From Schoenoplectus triqueter (lineage: Eukaryota; Streptophyta; Magnoliopsida; Poales; Cyperaceae), in the NCBI GenBank assembly GCA_964058805.1, contig CAXKVV010001281.1, positions 1-32,456 on the forward strand: a stretch of 32,456 nt of DNA, given 5' to 3'. The position numbers and the translations under genes are program-made. Positions 1-10,310 of the stretch are shown piece after piece (position 1 is the stretch's first letter; the number at the start of each line of letters is the position of its first letter). Under the pieces are notes generated by a model. The model was not told the DNA's origin. It saw only the letters and a program-made list of their open reading frames with translations, and searched no databases.

Positions 1-1168
1 AAGATCGTTAGATTATACCAGTTGAATGCCTGCCAAATGCGCGGGCTTTTAACATTAATCGAGACGTGCAAGTTAAAATTAGGTTTGGTTGTATTCTTGC
101 AACTACACTTGATTTCATATGATACACACACATTACAAAACATATTACAAAACATTCTGGCATAGTATGAATAATTGTGCTACCATTCTTTTGAGTGACC
201 AAGAATCAATCTTGGTCTGCTAGTTAACACCCTCCACGTTTGAACCCAACATTTTAAGTCAAGTTCTTTTGATAGGATTGTGTTTCTGAAGATTCATTTA
301 TTATAAATTCAAACATTTAGTTCTAACACACTAATTCATAGGACCCTATAAAACCTCCTTCACCCATTATCTTGAATAAGAATACCTCGAGCTAGGTATT
401 CTCGAGTTTGAATATAACTGCCTTTGTAACTGATCATCATTATGTACAACGGTTATAATTGACTACGATCCAATAATAGCATAGTTGTACACGGCAATGA
501 CACACGATTAAGTTAACCGATTTGCTATTATGTGTAGTTATCACTTTTATGATTATTTTTTCTGAGATTGTGTCATAAACTAACCATGATCTCTCTGATA
601 GTCCTCCTCTACATAAGACCACCTAGGACATTAAAGGGGATCCATTTTCATTTTTACATGTACAAAATTTATAGATAAGAGTAGTTCTCGTGTCTTCTTG
701 ACACACATTTTTACCCTTAATACTAACACATCATCATCCTCCTTGACACGGCCTTACCGTCTAATCCAGGATGTATCATCTTCCACATTACAAAACATTT
801 TTAAAGTTGAAAATTTAATCCATTTTCTTTGAACTAAAAAAAAGTGTTATGCCTCATTAATCATTCTCGTTGACAAAAAACCTAGCAAATTAAATAGATA
901 ATTTTCGAAAACAACATGCTAGTTAAAACAATCAACAATTGGATTGGTGCCTTTAAATTTCCATTCATTTTATTCCCTTTTAATTTCCATTCTAACTTAT
1001 GTATCTGTTCAATTTCTTTCACGCAACCCCTCTTTCTTCGAATTCCATCCATAATATTACCCATTAAATAACTTAAATTGAATAGATTTTATTGAATAAG
1101 AAATATAGATTCGCGGGTATTTGTGAGACTAGTGATAAAAGACTTGGAATGATTATTAGGCTGCAGAT
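1..1168. other. Intergenic, no gene seen
   Basis: AT-rich sequence upstream of the PPR gene. The only open frames are short (60 to 64 codons), lie on the minus strand and have no recognisable motif, so I do not call them genes. I saw no clear transposon ends or repeats. The last few hundred bases are probably the distal promoter of the PPR gene. Confidence 0.5.
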
Positions 1169-1219
1169 TTGCTCATTAATCTTTTTCCCTTGTGCTTTTT
1201 AATTTGTCAAAGAGGCCGA

Positions 1220-1237
1220 GGCCCATTCGTTGGGCCC
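1220..1237. promoter_or_regulatory. Paired site II (TGGGCC/GGCCCA) promoter motifs
   Basis: GGCCCA at 1220-1225 and the palindromic TGGGCCCA at 1231-1238 lie about 95 to 110 bp before the preferred PPR start codon at 1331. Site II motifs (TGGGCY, bound by TCP factors) are known to be common in promoters of plant nuclear genes for organelle and ribosomal proteins, which fits a PPR gene. The motif is seen directly; its use as a promoter element is inferred. No convincing TATA box lies close by, which is usual for this promoter class. Confidence 0.5.
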
Positions 1238-1330
1238 AACGAGAATCCCAATTTCCAGTTTCCTGACTCTCCAAAATGTAAAGCAAAGCAACACAACATA
1301 TTCTTCGTCTCCGGCTTACAACAACCGTGC

Positions 1331-2641
1331 ATGGCAACATCACCGACAAACCGTAAGCTCGTATTCTCCGCCTCCGTCGAGGCCATCCGACGCGCCGCTT
1401 CACCAAAGGAAGCTCTGACCTGCTTAAACCTCCGCCTCCGAGGCCTCTTTCCTCCCGACCCATTTGTCCCGCATGCGGCCGTCTTCACCATCAAATCGAT
1501 ATCCTCCTCTCCTTTTCTGCGCACCACTCTCACGCCACTCCTCCATGCCTATGTTATCAAAAGTAACCTCCTTGCTGAAGTGCATGTCGCAACAGCTCTT
1601 CTTCATTCGTACTCTCTCTTTTCACTTGCTGATGCACGGTTGTTGTTTGACGAAGTTCCCCACAGAAACCTTGTCACAACAAACACCATGATCTCTTGCT
1701 TTACACGAAATGGAGACGTCCATTCTGCTCAGTTGCTCTTTGATTCAAGTCCTGACAAGGACATCGTCTCTTGGTCTGCCATGATCAAGGGATACATGGA
1801 TAAGAACCGCAGAGCTGAGGGTCTATCTTTATTTCACAAGATGATGCTTCAGCGAGAGCTAAAGCCTGATGGAGCACTTTTAGTGATATTATTATCTGGT
1901 TGTGTGTGCAATGGGTCTATGAGCCTTCTATGCAGATCAATCCATGCATATGCAGTGAAGAATGTATCAGAGAAGGATATCAACCAACAGCTCGGAACCT
2001 CACTTATTAGCATGTATGCAAAGGCTGGTAACCTTAAGTGCGCTTTCTCTGTCTTCAATCAGATCCAGAACAAGAATACTATGCACTGGACAGCAATGAT
2101 CTGTGGTCTGGCCATGCACGGGCATTCAGAAGGAGCCATATCTCTTTTGCAAAAGATGAGGAACTCAGGTGTAAACCCTAATGAAATCACGTTCACCGCA
2201 ATTTTTAATGCATGTTGCTTTTCTGGTTTGACTGACCAGGCACAGAAGTTCCTCGCAATTATGGTGCAGGAGCTTGGATTTAAGCCTAGGTTGCATCATT
2301 ATGGTTGTCTGGTTAATTTGTTTGCCAAGGCTGGTAAGTTAGATGAGGCCTATGGAGTAATCAAGTGCATGAATGTTGAACCTAATATTGTAATTTGGAC
2401 TTCATTTCTGGAGGCATGCAAAAAGTTCAAGAAGTTTGAGATGGCAAAGGAGGGGATAGAGAAGGCCCTGAACATGGCTAGGCCAGATCAGAATGGTGGG
2501 GTCTACACCTTGGTTTCAGATTTATATGCATTAGGGGGATGCTGGGCTGATGCCGAACGAATCAGACAACTGATGGATCAGCAGAGGGTGGTAAAGATTG
2601 CAGGGTTGAGTTCTATTGAGGTGGATAAGAAAGAAAACTAA
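1331..2641 (+). CDS. PLS-class pentatricopeptide repeat protein, E-type, intronless
   Basis: A 436-aa protein predicted to bind organellar RNA in mitochondria or plastids, probably for C-to-U editing or RNA processing. Tandem PPR units run from about residue 84 to 352. Typical signatures are HVATALLHSYS (85-95), ISMYAKAGNLKCAFSVF (226-242) and HHYGCLVNLFAKAGKLDEA (322-340). An E-like tail follows (about 355-420) and ends in KIAGLSSIEV (422-431). There is no DYW deaminase domain, so any editing role would need a partner in trans. The basic, Ser-rich N-terminus suits an organelle transit peptide. The frame is open upstream to an ATG at 1169, but I prefer 1331: the extra 54 residues do not look like protein and cover the site II promoter motifs. 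Lack of introns is typical of the family. The RNA target and exact orthologue cannot be named from sequence alone. Confidence 0.9.
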   Translation: MATSPTNRKLVFSASVEAIRRAASPKEALTCLNLRLRGLFPPDPFVPHAAVFTIKSISSSPFLRTTLTPLLHAYVIKSNLLAEVHVATALLHSYSLFSLADARLLFDEVPHRNLVTTNTMISCFTRNGDVHSAQLLFDSSPDKDIVSWSAMIKGYMDKNRRAEGLSLFHKMMLQRELKPDGALLVILLSGCVCNGSMSLLCRSIHAYAVKNVSEKDINQQLGTSLISMYAKAGNLKCAFSVFNQIQNKNTMHWTAMICGLAMHGHSEGAISLLQKMRNSGVNPNEITFTAIFNACCFSGLTDQAQKFLAIMVQELGFKPRLHHYGCLVNLFAKAGKLDEAYGVIKCMNVEPNIVIWTSFLEACKKFKKFEMAKEGIEKALNMARPDQNGGVYTLVSDLYALGGCWADAERIRQLMDQQRVVKIAGLSSIEVDKKEN

Positions 2642-3366
2642 GCTGTTGGGTTCTATTGTTGTCAAGTGAAACAGAGTTATTACTGTTTGAGGCATGAAAA
2701 ATGATCCTTAGAGAAGCCACCATGTGGGTGCTTATGCGGAAGATACAGATTTCTGAAAATAAGGCACCCTTCCTCAAATGACACCTTTTCATCTCTTTTC
2801 TTCCTTTTTGCTGAATGGATTTCAAATTGAATTTGATAAGAAAATACACCTTTTGTGCAAGATTGTAAATTATTTGATCTCGGATCGGTCTAGTTCAGAT
2901 TAGGTTAGGTAAATTTGACTTTTTTAAATAATTAGATTGAATTCGGGTTTCTTGACGGATTAAATAAGTTTCTCGACTTAGATTTAAGTTTTGTCACCTC
3001 TAGTGATATTAATAACTTCAATTTAAAAAATACTTGATAATTCTATGTTTGTTTTCTAAATATACACTTTCATTTTGTGCGTCAATTTTCCTCATTTTTG
3101 CTTAACTTTGAAATTAAAGGTTTATGAATGATACTCGGGGTATGCTTACCTCTTACAAAAGAAAGACATAAAAGATCAGAGTTATAATGCAAATATAATG
3201 TTCTAAGAAACAAATAAAAACTAATGTATCCCGATTTATTGGGAGTCTTATTTTAAATTAAAATTTTAAATACAAAATACTCAACAATAAAGAATGAATG
3301 ATTTTTCTATGATTAATTTTTTTAACGGTTATAAAGTTTAAATTAACCACGACTGTTAATCTACAG
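2642..3366. other. 3' flank of PPR gene and AT-rich spacer
   Basis: The first 150 to 200 bp are probably PPR 3' UTR. The rest is AT-rich and without a gene. At 2976-3002 the sequence ends in GTTTTGTCACCTCTA, which on the minus strand reads like a hAT terminus (TAGAGGTGAC), but no partner end or 8-bp target duplication was found. Confidence 0.45.
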
Positions 3367-3520
3367 ATTTTATTTATTTATTTTGGTAAATAAAAAAAAA
3401 AGAAAACTGGTAAGAGTGCACCGTTTTTGAGCCAATGTAGCCTGGACCGAGTTTGAAACTCGGTCTCAGGTGCTTGGACCGAGTTTTAAATTCGGTCCCA
3501 GTTTTTTTTTACGTTTATGT
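3367..3520 (+). repeat. Left TIR of the MULE, with two palindromes
   Basis: Contains two near-perfect 21-bp palindromes, 3445-3465 (core CCGAGTTTGAAACTCGG) and 3477-3497 (core CCGAGTTTTAAATTCGG), with start points 32 bp apart. Such palindromes inside a TIR are candidate transposase binding sites; that role is inferred. Confidence 0.75.
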
Positions 3521-4219
3521 GTTATATTAAAAATAAAATACGACAATAAGTAGATTGTTCTAAAATATTATAATAATAATTAAAATAAACTTTTATAAAG
3601 TCAAATATAAGTACGATTAATATATTATTCTAAAATAGTGTCAAACAAATTAAAATATTACAACAACAATTAAAATTTAATTGTTCTGGTAAATATATAA
3701 ACACGCTGCTAATCTAAATCATGTTCTGTTAGAACAAGCTCGACCTCGAGTTGATAGTCTGTTGATACGACCTTCTATTTCATCCATAACCATTGAAATG
3801 TGTATCTTCTTTCTCTTCCTTTGTTGATTTTTGCTGGATTTGACCTTTGGACCGTTGTACATTGTCCAATCTCATTTGTTGTCATAACTACGCCAATGAC
3901 TAGACTATATGTTAATGTAATACTGGATGATATAATATATACTAACATACTGAGTGTAATCTAGCCTTCTGAATGAACAAACGACAAGTAAGTGGTCGCA
4001 TGAGATGCCGGTAAATTGTGGTTTTTGACACTAACAATTACCAATTTCCCTCATCGCTAATTCAACCTCATATTTTATTTTACCAATTTGTCCCTATTAT
4101 TTCAAATATAAATTATAAATTATTGCTTAAATTTTAAAGTTAAATAAAAATTATATAATTATAGAATATTACTGTCTCAATAAGTACATTTTTGTTGTAA
4201 ATATCATAGCTATTGATAC

Positions 4220-6108
4220 CCCAATTCAGTGGTATGATATCGTAAGTTCTCCCCTTATCATCGTGATGTTTTATCAGTTTGATAACTTTTTGGGAAAACA
4301 CCAGACCTTGAGCTTCCCAAGCCGCTGCAACTTTTCGACGCTTATAGAACCACTCAACACATTTATATCACGTGTTCTCGACGATAGCACATATCAAAAG
4401 TTATTTGGCGATCCTGAACACATTGTTCAGTGTTTCTGAACCGTTGCTTGTCATTATTCCCCACCGATTGAGATATCCATCTAGATGTTGTGCTCATCAT
4501 TCTTAATGTAATGCAGCCACTTGATCTAGGGTTAACTGCTCGTAATGGAATTCCTCGCCTGACACTTCCTCAACTGCAGCGAGTTGATTATTGCGATTTC
4601 TGTTATTTCGTGTCCTTTTATTGGACACTTGTTCTATTAGAAGATTTCCTTACATGATTTCTATTTTTTTGACGAACTTATAGGATACCGGTCTAATGTG
4701 GTTAATTTTTTCATATATTCCTCGCACCTCCATGACTTTTTATGTCTTGCAGCTTGTTTGAAAATGTCTTTATTCTTTTCATATGGCAGTCCTTATACAC
4801 ATTTTGTACAATGTGTTGAATACAATAATGGTGAACAGCCTCACATGCTGATTTCTGCCATCCAAAATCTGATCTATCAAATACTACCCTTATACCTAGA
4901 TGTTGATATGAAATAACAGTAATTTTACTAGAACCGACAACCTCTTTACGCGACCACTGCATAAACCAACCCTAGTTTGCCACACTTTCCTCATCTACTA
5001 CAACAAATATAAGTGATAGTAGTTGTTGCTCCACATCATAATCACATGCCATAAATAGTTTACCGGCATACAAACCCGATAAAAATCCAGTATCGATAGT
5101 TAAGACTGGCCATAAGTAAGGTCATGTTGTAATGTACAGACCAAATGCTCATTCAACACGACCGAAAATTTCAACACCGAACTTTGTTGAGGGCGTCGTC
5201 TTTATGATGTATTTCGTGCCATATGTGAAATTTTATATGACTGCTAGCAGAGACAAAAGCATCTCGTATTATCTCTCCTAACTACCAAAAAGGTCTGTAA
5301 TTGCTAGTTCCCATTCTCTCCATAATTTATTAGAACTCGGTTGTACTATGAGAAACTTTTATTTAACTAAACCCCTTGCTTCTTTAACTGTCATTTCTAA
5401 GTTCTCTCTCAACCGATTCTTAACAATATCTGCTATCATTCTAGAAGTCATCTGACTGTGATATGCTCTAGTAGCACTGCCAAAATAAAAGTACTCGAGC
5501 GGATTTGTTCAGATCTCCCAAATATCCGTTATATTAGGTACAACATACATCCTCCATGCACAGTTAGAATCTTTATATTTTATCACTAACTTTGATTTGC
5601 TGCTATTTGTTACCTTCAATTTTATATTTCGTTGAACATGAAAATCAATGATTTTCAATTTCAACTCTAATTTTGTACTGAACTGTTGACCGACACCAAA
5701 TTATTCATCAATTCTAGGTGATTTATGAAAATAAAGGTTATCTGCATATGACATTGATATAATATCAGCAAATTGTGCACACATGTGTTTCATTCCTCGA
5801 TTGATGAAAGGAACATATATTTATCACTCTTTAAATATTCATTCGATATCTATCGCATGCTCAATTTTATCCATATTTATATTTGTTGCATCTTAGATGT
5901 CATCCTCCTCGACAGCCAGGTACTACTCTTCCTCATCCTCATCCACATCCACATTCATATTTTGTACCAAAACACAAGATGGTCGCTGCTTCCGAGCTCG
6001 GGAGTGGGTTCTTTCCTCAGCCATGACTGGGTTACTACTTCTAGAAATACTAATCGGATCATAGTAATCAAAACTAAATATTGGTTCAAATTCAACTACT
6101 AGCTCCAC
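4220..6108 (-). pseudogene. MURA-type Mutator transposase, multiply disrupted
   Basis: Read on the minus strand, the translation carries MURA landmarks in the right order, broken by stops and frame changes. An acidic N-terminal stretch (VDVDEDEEE, 5923-5950) comes first. Next is MIADIVKNRLRENLEM (5362-5439), the region before the catalytic domain. Then LLSLIFVVVDEES and the motif ISYQHLGIRVVF (around 4850-5040), equivalent to the ISDRHxGI block. Then HHYCIQHIVQN (about 4800-4850), equivalent to the C..H...N block, and GIMTSNGSETLNNVFR and FYKRRKVAAAWE (about 4290-4500), equivalent to the post-catalytic 'MTSN-E-N' and 'F..RR' segments. The longest clean piece is 83 codons (4711-4962). No intact protein can be made. 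Related MULE proteins usually exceed 600 residues. Motif equivalences come from knowledge of the family, not from a search. Confidence 0.75.
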
Positions 6109-6654
6109 TGTTTTATACTCGGGTAATTGTTACAGAGCTATTATTTTAACTATTTCCCAAATTTCATCAGAAATAACCCCAAATAAGCTATAAAAAAATC
6201 ATCTGAACCTGTTGGGGTAGTGTTGATCCGTGCACTAATGCTGATGTTGAATTGACTAGGGAACAGCTCCAAACTAGTATGAATCTGCCAAGTCATGAAG
6301 ATTGATTGTCTCATCGGCAGAAAATATGCACGCGACACGAATGTCGTAACCCACGCCGGTTGAAGTGTTCAGGATTTGATCTCCTTGATACGAATTGATC
6401 AGCACCATTTTCATCTCTACAGTATGAACGATAAACCCTACTGTTAGTGTATTTTAATTTTATAATAAAAATTAATAGTCCAAATAGAAAAAAAACTTAT
6501 AATATTGATGAGACGAGAGTGGTGAATACAGATCGAGTCTGGATTTGTCGAAAAATAAACTTTCAGTTGGAAGCTCTTGTAACAGTAACAATGACGATTT
6601 TGAAGAAATGATTGACTGAAGGAAGATGAAGGAGAAAGGTGCTGGGTGTGCTAT

Positions 6655-6833
6655 ATTATAGCAGTAAATTGGGACCTAGTTTTAAATTCGGTCTCAGCTT
6701 TTTATAATTTCCAAATACACACAAACGTAATTTTTTTTTGAATCGAGTTTGAAACTCGATCCAGACTACATTGGCTAAAAAACGGTGCACTCTTACCAGT
6801 TTTCTATTTTTTTTATTTACCAAAAAAAAAAAA
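6655..6833 (-). repeat. Right TIR of the MULE
   Basis: Inverted counterpart of the left arm. It carries diverged palindromes at 6673-6693 (GACCTAGTTTTAAATTCGG core) and 6742-6760 (ATCGAGTTTGAAACTCGAT). The block CGGTGCACTCTTACCAGTTTTCT matches the left arm in reverse complement almost base for base. Confidence 0.75.
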
Positions 6834-6911
6834 TATGTACAACAATTTGATTTTTTTTCCAATATAAATTTTGATTTATAGTAAAATTATATGTAATTAT
6901 CTTAATTTAAA

Positions 6912-9359
6912 GGGGGCTGATAACTATCCCTAGAGTCTTGTCCCCATGAAATATCCCCAAAGTTGATGACTCTGAATTAAATAACAATAATTTAACTTTT
7001 GAGTCAGTGCATGATCCAATAGTTTCTCCTAACTGTGCGCACTATTTATTCCAAATATTCATGTTATTAATATCAAATTGTCTATGTCTCTATTTATAAT
7101 TTCTTAATCATTTTATTATATTGATTGTATAGTCTAATAATAAAAATATCAACACAGTGGTCAACGACATGATGGCCGTGGATGAAATGTTTGTTCATTC
7201 CGTATGACACTATTTATATCAATTAGTCAGATTATTTATATTGTTTGAATTAATTATTGACATTTATTAGAAAAACACATAATTATAAATCTAACCGCTT
7301 TAATATTATTTATACCAATCATTTGAGTTATAGACATATAATTGAATAACTATTTATATTTATAGCACAAATACATTATTGTACCTTTCATAAAAATATA
7401 CTCTAGTTTGTTAATCTACGCCGCAACCAATTTTTTTTTCTGACTCTGGTACTATTTATACCAATCATTCAGGCTATTTATATGTAATTAAATAATTATT
7501 TATATTTATAGCACAAATACATTATTATAACTACTTTCATTGAAACATACTATTTTTGTTAATCTACATCATGATCAAAGACCCTTTTGACTCAAATACT
7601 ATTTATACCAATCATTTGAGTTATTTACATGTAACTGAATAATTATTTATATTTCTAGTATAAATAAATTATAGTTTGTTAATCTATGTTAAAATTTCAA
7701 ATAACTTTTGAAGATGGGCACAATTTGTAGGTTTTCCCATAAAAAAATTTAAAATTTTAAAGATTTGTTAATAGGCTAATTTTGCTGCGGAAAAAAATAA
7801 TTAAAATTTTGCATTGGAGATGTAGGGATCAAATTGATATTAAATGTTGTGATTTACTTAAATTTGATAACTGCTAAATATTTTGATTCATAGAATAATC
7901 ACTCAAATAAATTAATTCTAAAGAGACTTCAATACAAAAATAACGAAGATTATATTAATTCATTAAATATAAGTGGGCAAAGGTTTAATTGGCTGGATAT
8001 AACTCCTAACCTCCCAACAAAGATGAATAAAAGACAGATGTATGCCTCGATTGGGAAGAGAAACGAAACAAAGTAAAATATTGAACATATGTTGATAATA
8101 AAAAAAATAGAAAAGTTGTGCAATAATAGTTATCTCTTCGTCTTCTCATTCATCGGATGGATTAAATTGGTGATGGCAAATGAGAGATTGAATTATTGTT
8201 GTTTAGTATTTGTGAGAGTAGAGACAAAATAATATTGAGTTGGGTGAGACGAAACACACCGATGAGAGAAGTCATGTCGAAGAAAGAGAAGAGGAAATAA
8301 AATTAGATTAACATGGAGTATTTTTGGAAAAGAAGCACCCGATCAATAGAGACGCCTCTTCAATTTATTTTTCTTTGAATTTTGATGTTCACGATCAAAG
8401 ACGGGAATAGAAAAGTCAATTTGATGATTTAAATGGAGAGATTTTAGTTTGAGGACGGAGAGTGGGGATGAAGATATTATTTCTAATTTAAAATAGGAAT
8501 ATTATTATTGTCTTCAGCCTTTTATCTCCATTCGTTGTCCCTAAGCGAAAAATTTTCATTTTAAGCATTCAATTAACTTTTTATATGTTTCTGACTTTCC
8601 ATTTTTATAACTGCATAGCACATTAATAATTAAAAAAAAGTTAAAATTAAAATGGCGTCTCTTTAAGAAAATTAGAGAGAGTTAGCACTTGATAAAAACT
8701 ATCAAATTTACTTATATCTATTATACTGTACTATTTATATCAAGTGTTGTGATTATTTATTTGTATAAATGGTGAAATTTAACCACCAAAGCCGATTGAT
8801 GTATATAGCAAAAATTAATAGATATAAATAAAATTGATAGTTGATGCCAATAGATACAACAATTACCAAAAACGTAGATATAAATAACATGGATATCAAA
8901 TAACAATATTTTAAGTTATTAGAATTTTAGTAACTGACACAATAAATATAAATAGGGACAACTAAAGATATAAATAATATCAAAATGAAAATCAATTGAT
9001 GGCGCGCTGATTTTTTTGTGTTAAATTTATTGTTGCTGTAAATAATCCAAACATTTATGGTCAATTAATATAAACTAATGGTTGATTATAAATTAATCGA
9101 CCAGTTGCCCAGAAACAGAAAAAATAATAAATCTAATTGATGTCTCTGAGATTGCATGTTATGGTCACAAAAAATAGTTATTGTTTTGTGCCAAATGATT
9201 GCAGTTATGGTCAACTCGTGAAGATTCAAAATTTTTATTTGTCTCTGCGATTATGGTCAAATCACGAAAGACTTTTGGCGTTTCAACTACTAAATTCGCA
9301 GGAGTCAAAGTTTGAGAATATTTATGGGGATAAATGCTTGGGGATTATTATCAGCTTCC
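6912..9359. mobile_element. Unclassified TIR element, 2.45 kb, non-coding
   Basis: The left end 6912-6971 (GGGGGCTGATAACTATCCC, later TTGTCCCCATGAAATATCCCC) is matched in reverse complement by 9301-9359 (GGAAGCTGATAATAATCCCC, later TTATCCCCATAAATATTCTC). This gives TIRs of about 60 bp. Both outer sides carry TTTAAA (6906-6911 and 9360-9365), a possible 6-bp target duplication, although that hexamer is AT-rich and palindromic and so weak proof. No transposase is visible inside. A three-copy tandem repeat lies at 7302-7690. The short flank duplication does not fit hAT (8 bp) or Mutator (9 to 11 bp) clearly, so I leave the superfamily open. Confidence 0.6.
7302..7690 (+). repeat. Tandem repeat, three copies, period about 146 bp
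   Basis: Copies begin at about 7302, 7448 and 7595, each with TATTTATACCAATCATT. Each continues through a TAATTATTTATATTT block and ends in TTGTTAATCTA followed by a variable spacer. A looser, earlier match (ACTATTTATATCAATTAGTC) starts near 7208, so the array may once have had four units. The repeat lies inside the 6912-9359 element and may be a subterminal array of it. Confidence 0.7.
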
Positions 9360-9429
9360 TTTAAAATATAAACAACATAATGTGCTAAAACAACGCAACA
9401 CTTCACATCTAGTAGGTACAATGCTATTC

Positions 9430-9960
9430 AGGGGTAGGGGGGAGCTGCCCTGGATTTTAAAAAATGGTACTTTTCGGTAATATTTTTGATAATTTGCTCC
9501 TCCCTGTATTGTCTGATTATTTTTATTGAGAAAAAAATATTACATAATGAAATAATCATGCAAAATTATCAAAATATAAAGTTTCGTAGACGAAAACTTT
9601 CTTCATCAACTTGATTATATATTACGTTGTGGTTTATTTTGTTGTTATTTTAATATATAAAATGTTATTATTTTAATAGTTTTTTATTAGGTAAGTATAT
9701 ATATTAAATTATTAATTTTTTATTTAGTATCCGATTAGTTAATGAGTTTAAACCCGATTAGCTATTACAATTCGATAATTGTCCACTAATTAAAATTCTA
9801 CATTCGTCCTGATGATATTTGTAATACAAATAATATTTTATAAATAATTATATTTACATACTTAAACTCTAAGATTGCGTCCATTGATTGAGAAAAATCT
9901 AGGATTCATACGTCAAAGGCGGATGTAGTAAGGGAGAATGGGGTCCATGTCCTCCTTTTG
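9430..9960 (-). mobile_element. Short hAT derivative (copy A), 531 bp
   Basis: Starts CAGGGGTAGGGGGGAGCTGCC and ends TGGGGTCCATGTCCTCCTTTTG, whose complement starts CAAAAGGAGGACATGG, the usual shape of plant hAT ends. The flanks ATGCTATT (9422-9429) and ATGCTGTC (9961-9968) match at 6 of 8 bases, an aged 8-bp target duplication. The interior is homologous in inverted orientation to 10380-10720 (for example TTTCTCAATAAAAATAATC read on the minus strand against TTTCTCAATGAAAGTAATC). That segment also matches the transposase remnant at 30955-31070, so this is an internally deleted member of that family. Confidence 0.65.
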
Positions 9961-10029
9961 ATGCTGTCATTAGAAAAATTCCTGACTTACCCATACATAT
10001 CCTCTGACTATGTAGTAGAGTATTGAAGA

Positions 10030-10226
10030 CGGTCCGGTCCGGTTCAAACCTGGACGGTCCACGGTTCCGTACGGTTCACGGTCCACGGTCCACGGTCCCG
10101 CACGGTCCAAACGGTCCGGTCCAAGGCGGTCCAAATTCAAAAAAACCGAATCCGTCCCACCGTTGGCCCCCGGGAGCCGGACCCCCACGGGACGGTCCGG
10201 TCCGGTCCACGGTCCGGTCCGGTCCA
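10030..10226 (+). repeat. GGTCC-rich array, left end of hAT
   Basis: About 16 GGTCC pentamers in 200 bp, mostly as CGGTCC or ACGGTCC units, with a sharp GC rise against the flanks. It shares with the right array, in direct orientation, GGTCCCGCACGGTCC (from 10094) and CCCACCGTTGG (10156-10166). Several 65 to 85-codon open frames here are by-products of the array's composition and are not called. Confidence 0.85.
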
Positions 10227-10310
10227 ATTTTTTTTTTATAAATTGAAAAAATAATAATTTAGCATGTTTGTGTACTAATTACATCATAAAAAATATATGT
10301 GGTTCTAGCT

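Larger units (their letters stand above)
3367..6833. mobile_element. Mutator-like element (MULE) of 3.47 kb, degenerate
   Basis: The terminal inverted repeats match for about 150 bp. The left arm (3367-3520) and the reverse complement of the right arm (6655-6833) share GGTAAATAAAAA, then GGTAAGAGTGCACCG, then a palindrome around GAGTTTGAAACTCG, a second palindrome around GTTTTAAATTCGGTC, and an ACGTTT tract. The flanking 9-mers AATCTACAG (3358-3366) and TATGTACAA (6834-6842) agree at 6 of 9 positions, weak support for an old 9-bp target duplication. The interior holds the remains of a MURA transposase on the minus strand. The class assignment rests on that coding remnant plus the long TIRs. 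The exact ends are uncertain by several bases because they lie in A/T runs. Confidence 0.8.

Noticed and set aside
1169..1330. 54-residue N-terminal extension of the PPR protein
   Set aside because: No protein-like conservation visible, and it overlaps site II promoter motifs; the ATG at 1331 gives a normal family start.
2878..3010. Possible hAT end (complement TAGAGGTGACAAAAC)
   Set aside because: No partner end or 8-bp duplication could be found, so it is not called as an element.
5773..6102. 109-codon + strand frame inside the MULE
   Set aside because: It is antisense to the acidic N-terminal part of the MURA remnant; no recognisable domain.
7302..7690. CRISPR-like regular spacing
   Set aside because: The repeated unit spans most of the 146-bp period and is diverged between copies; this is a tandem repeat in a plant transposon, not repeat-spacer structure.
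8450..8555. Possible 100-bp inverted repeat (GGACGGAGAGTGGGGATGAAG against a complement further right)
   Set aside because: Only partial pairing in purine-rich sequence; could be chance.
9970..10241. Open frames of 72 and 85 codons on both strands in the GGTCC array
   Set aside because: The frames exist because the GGTCC repeats contain few stops; the peptides are Gly/Pro/Arg/Thr repeats on both strands, with no domain, and the DNA is part of a hAT end.
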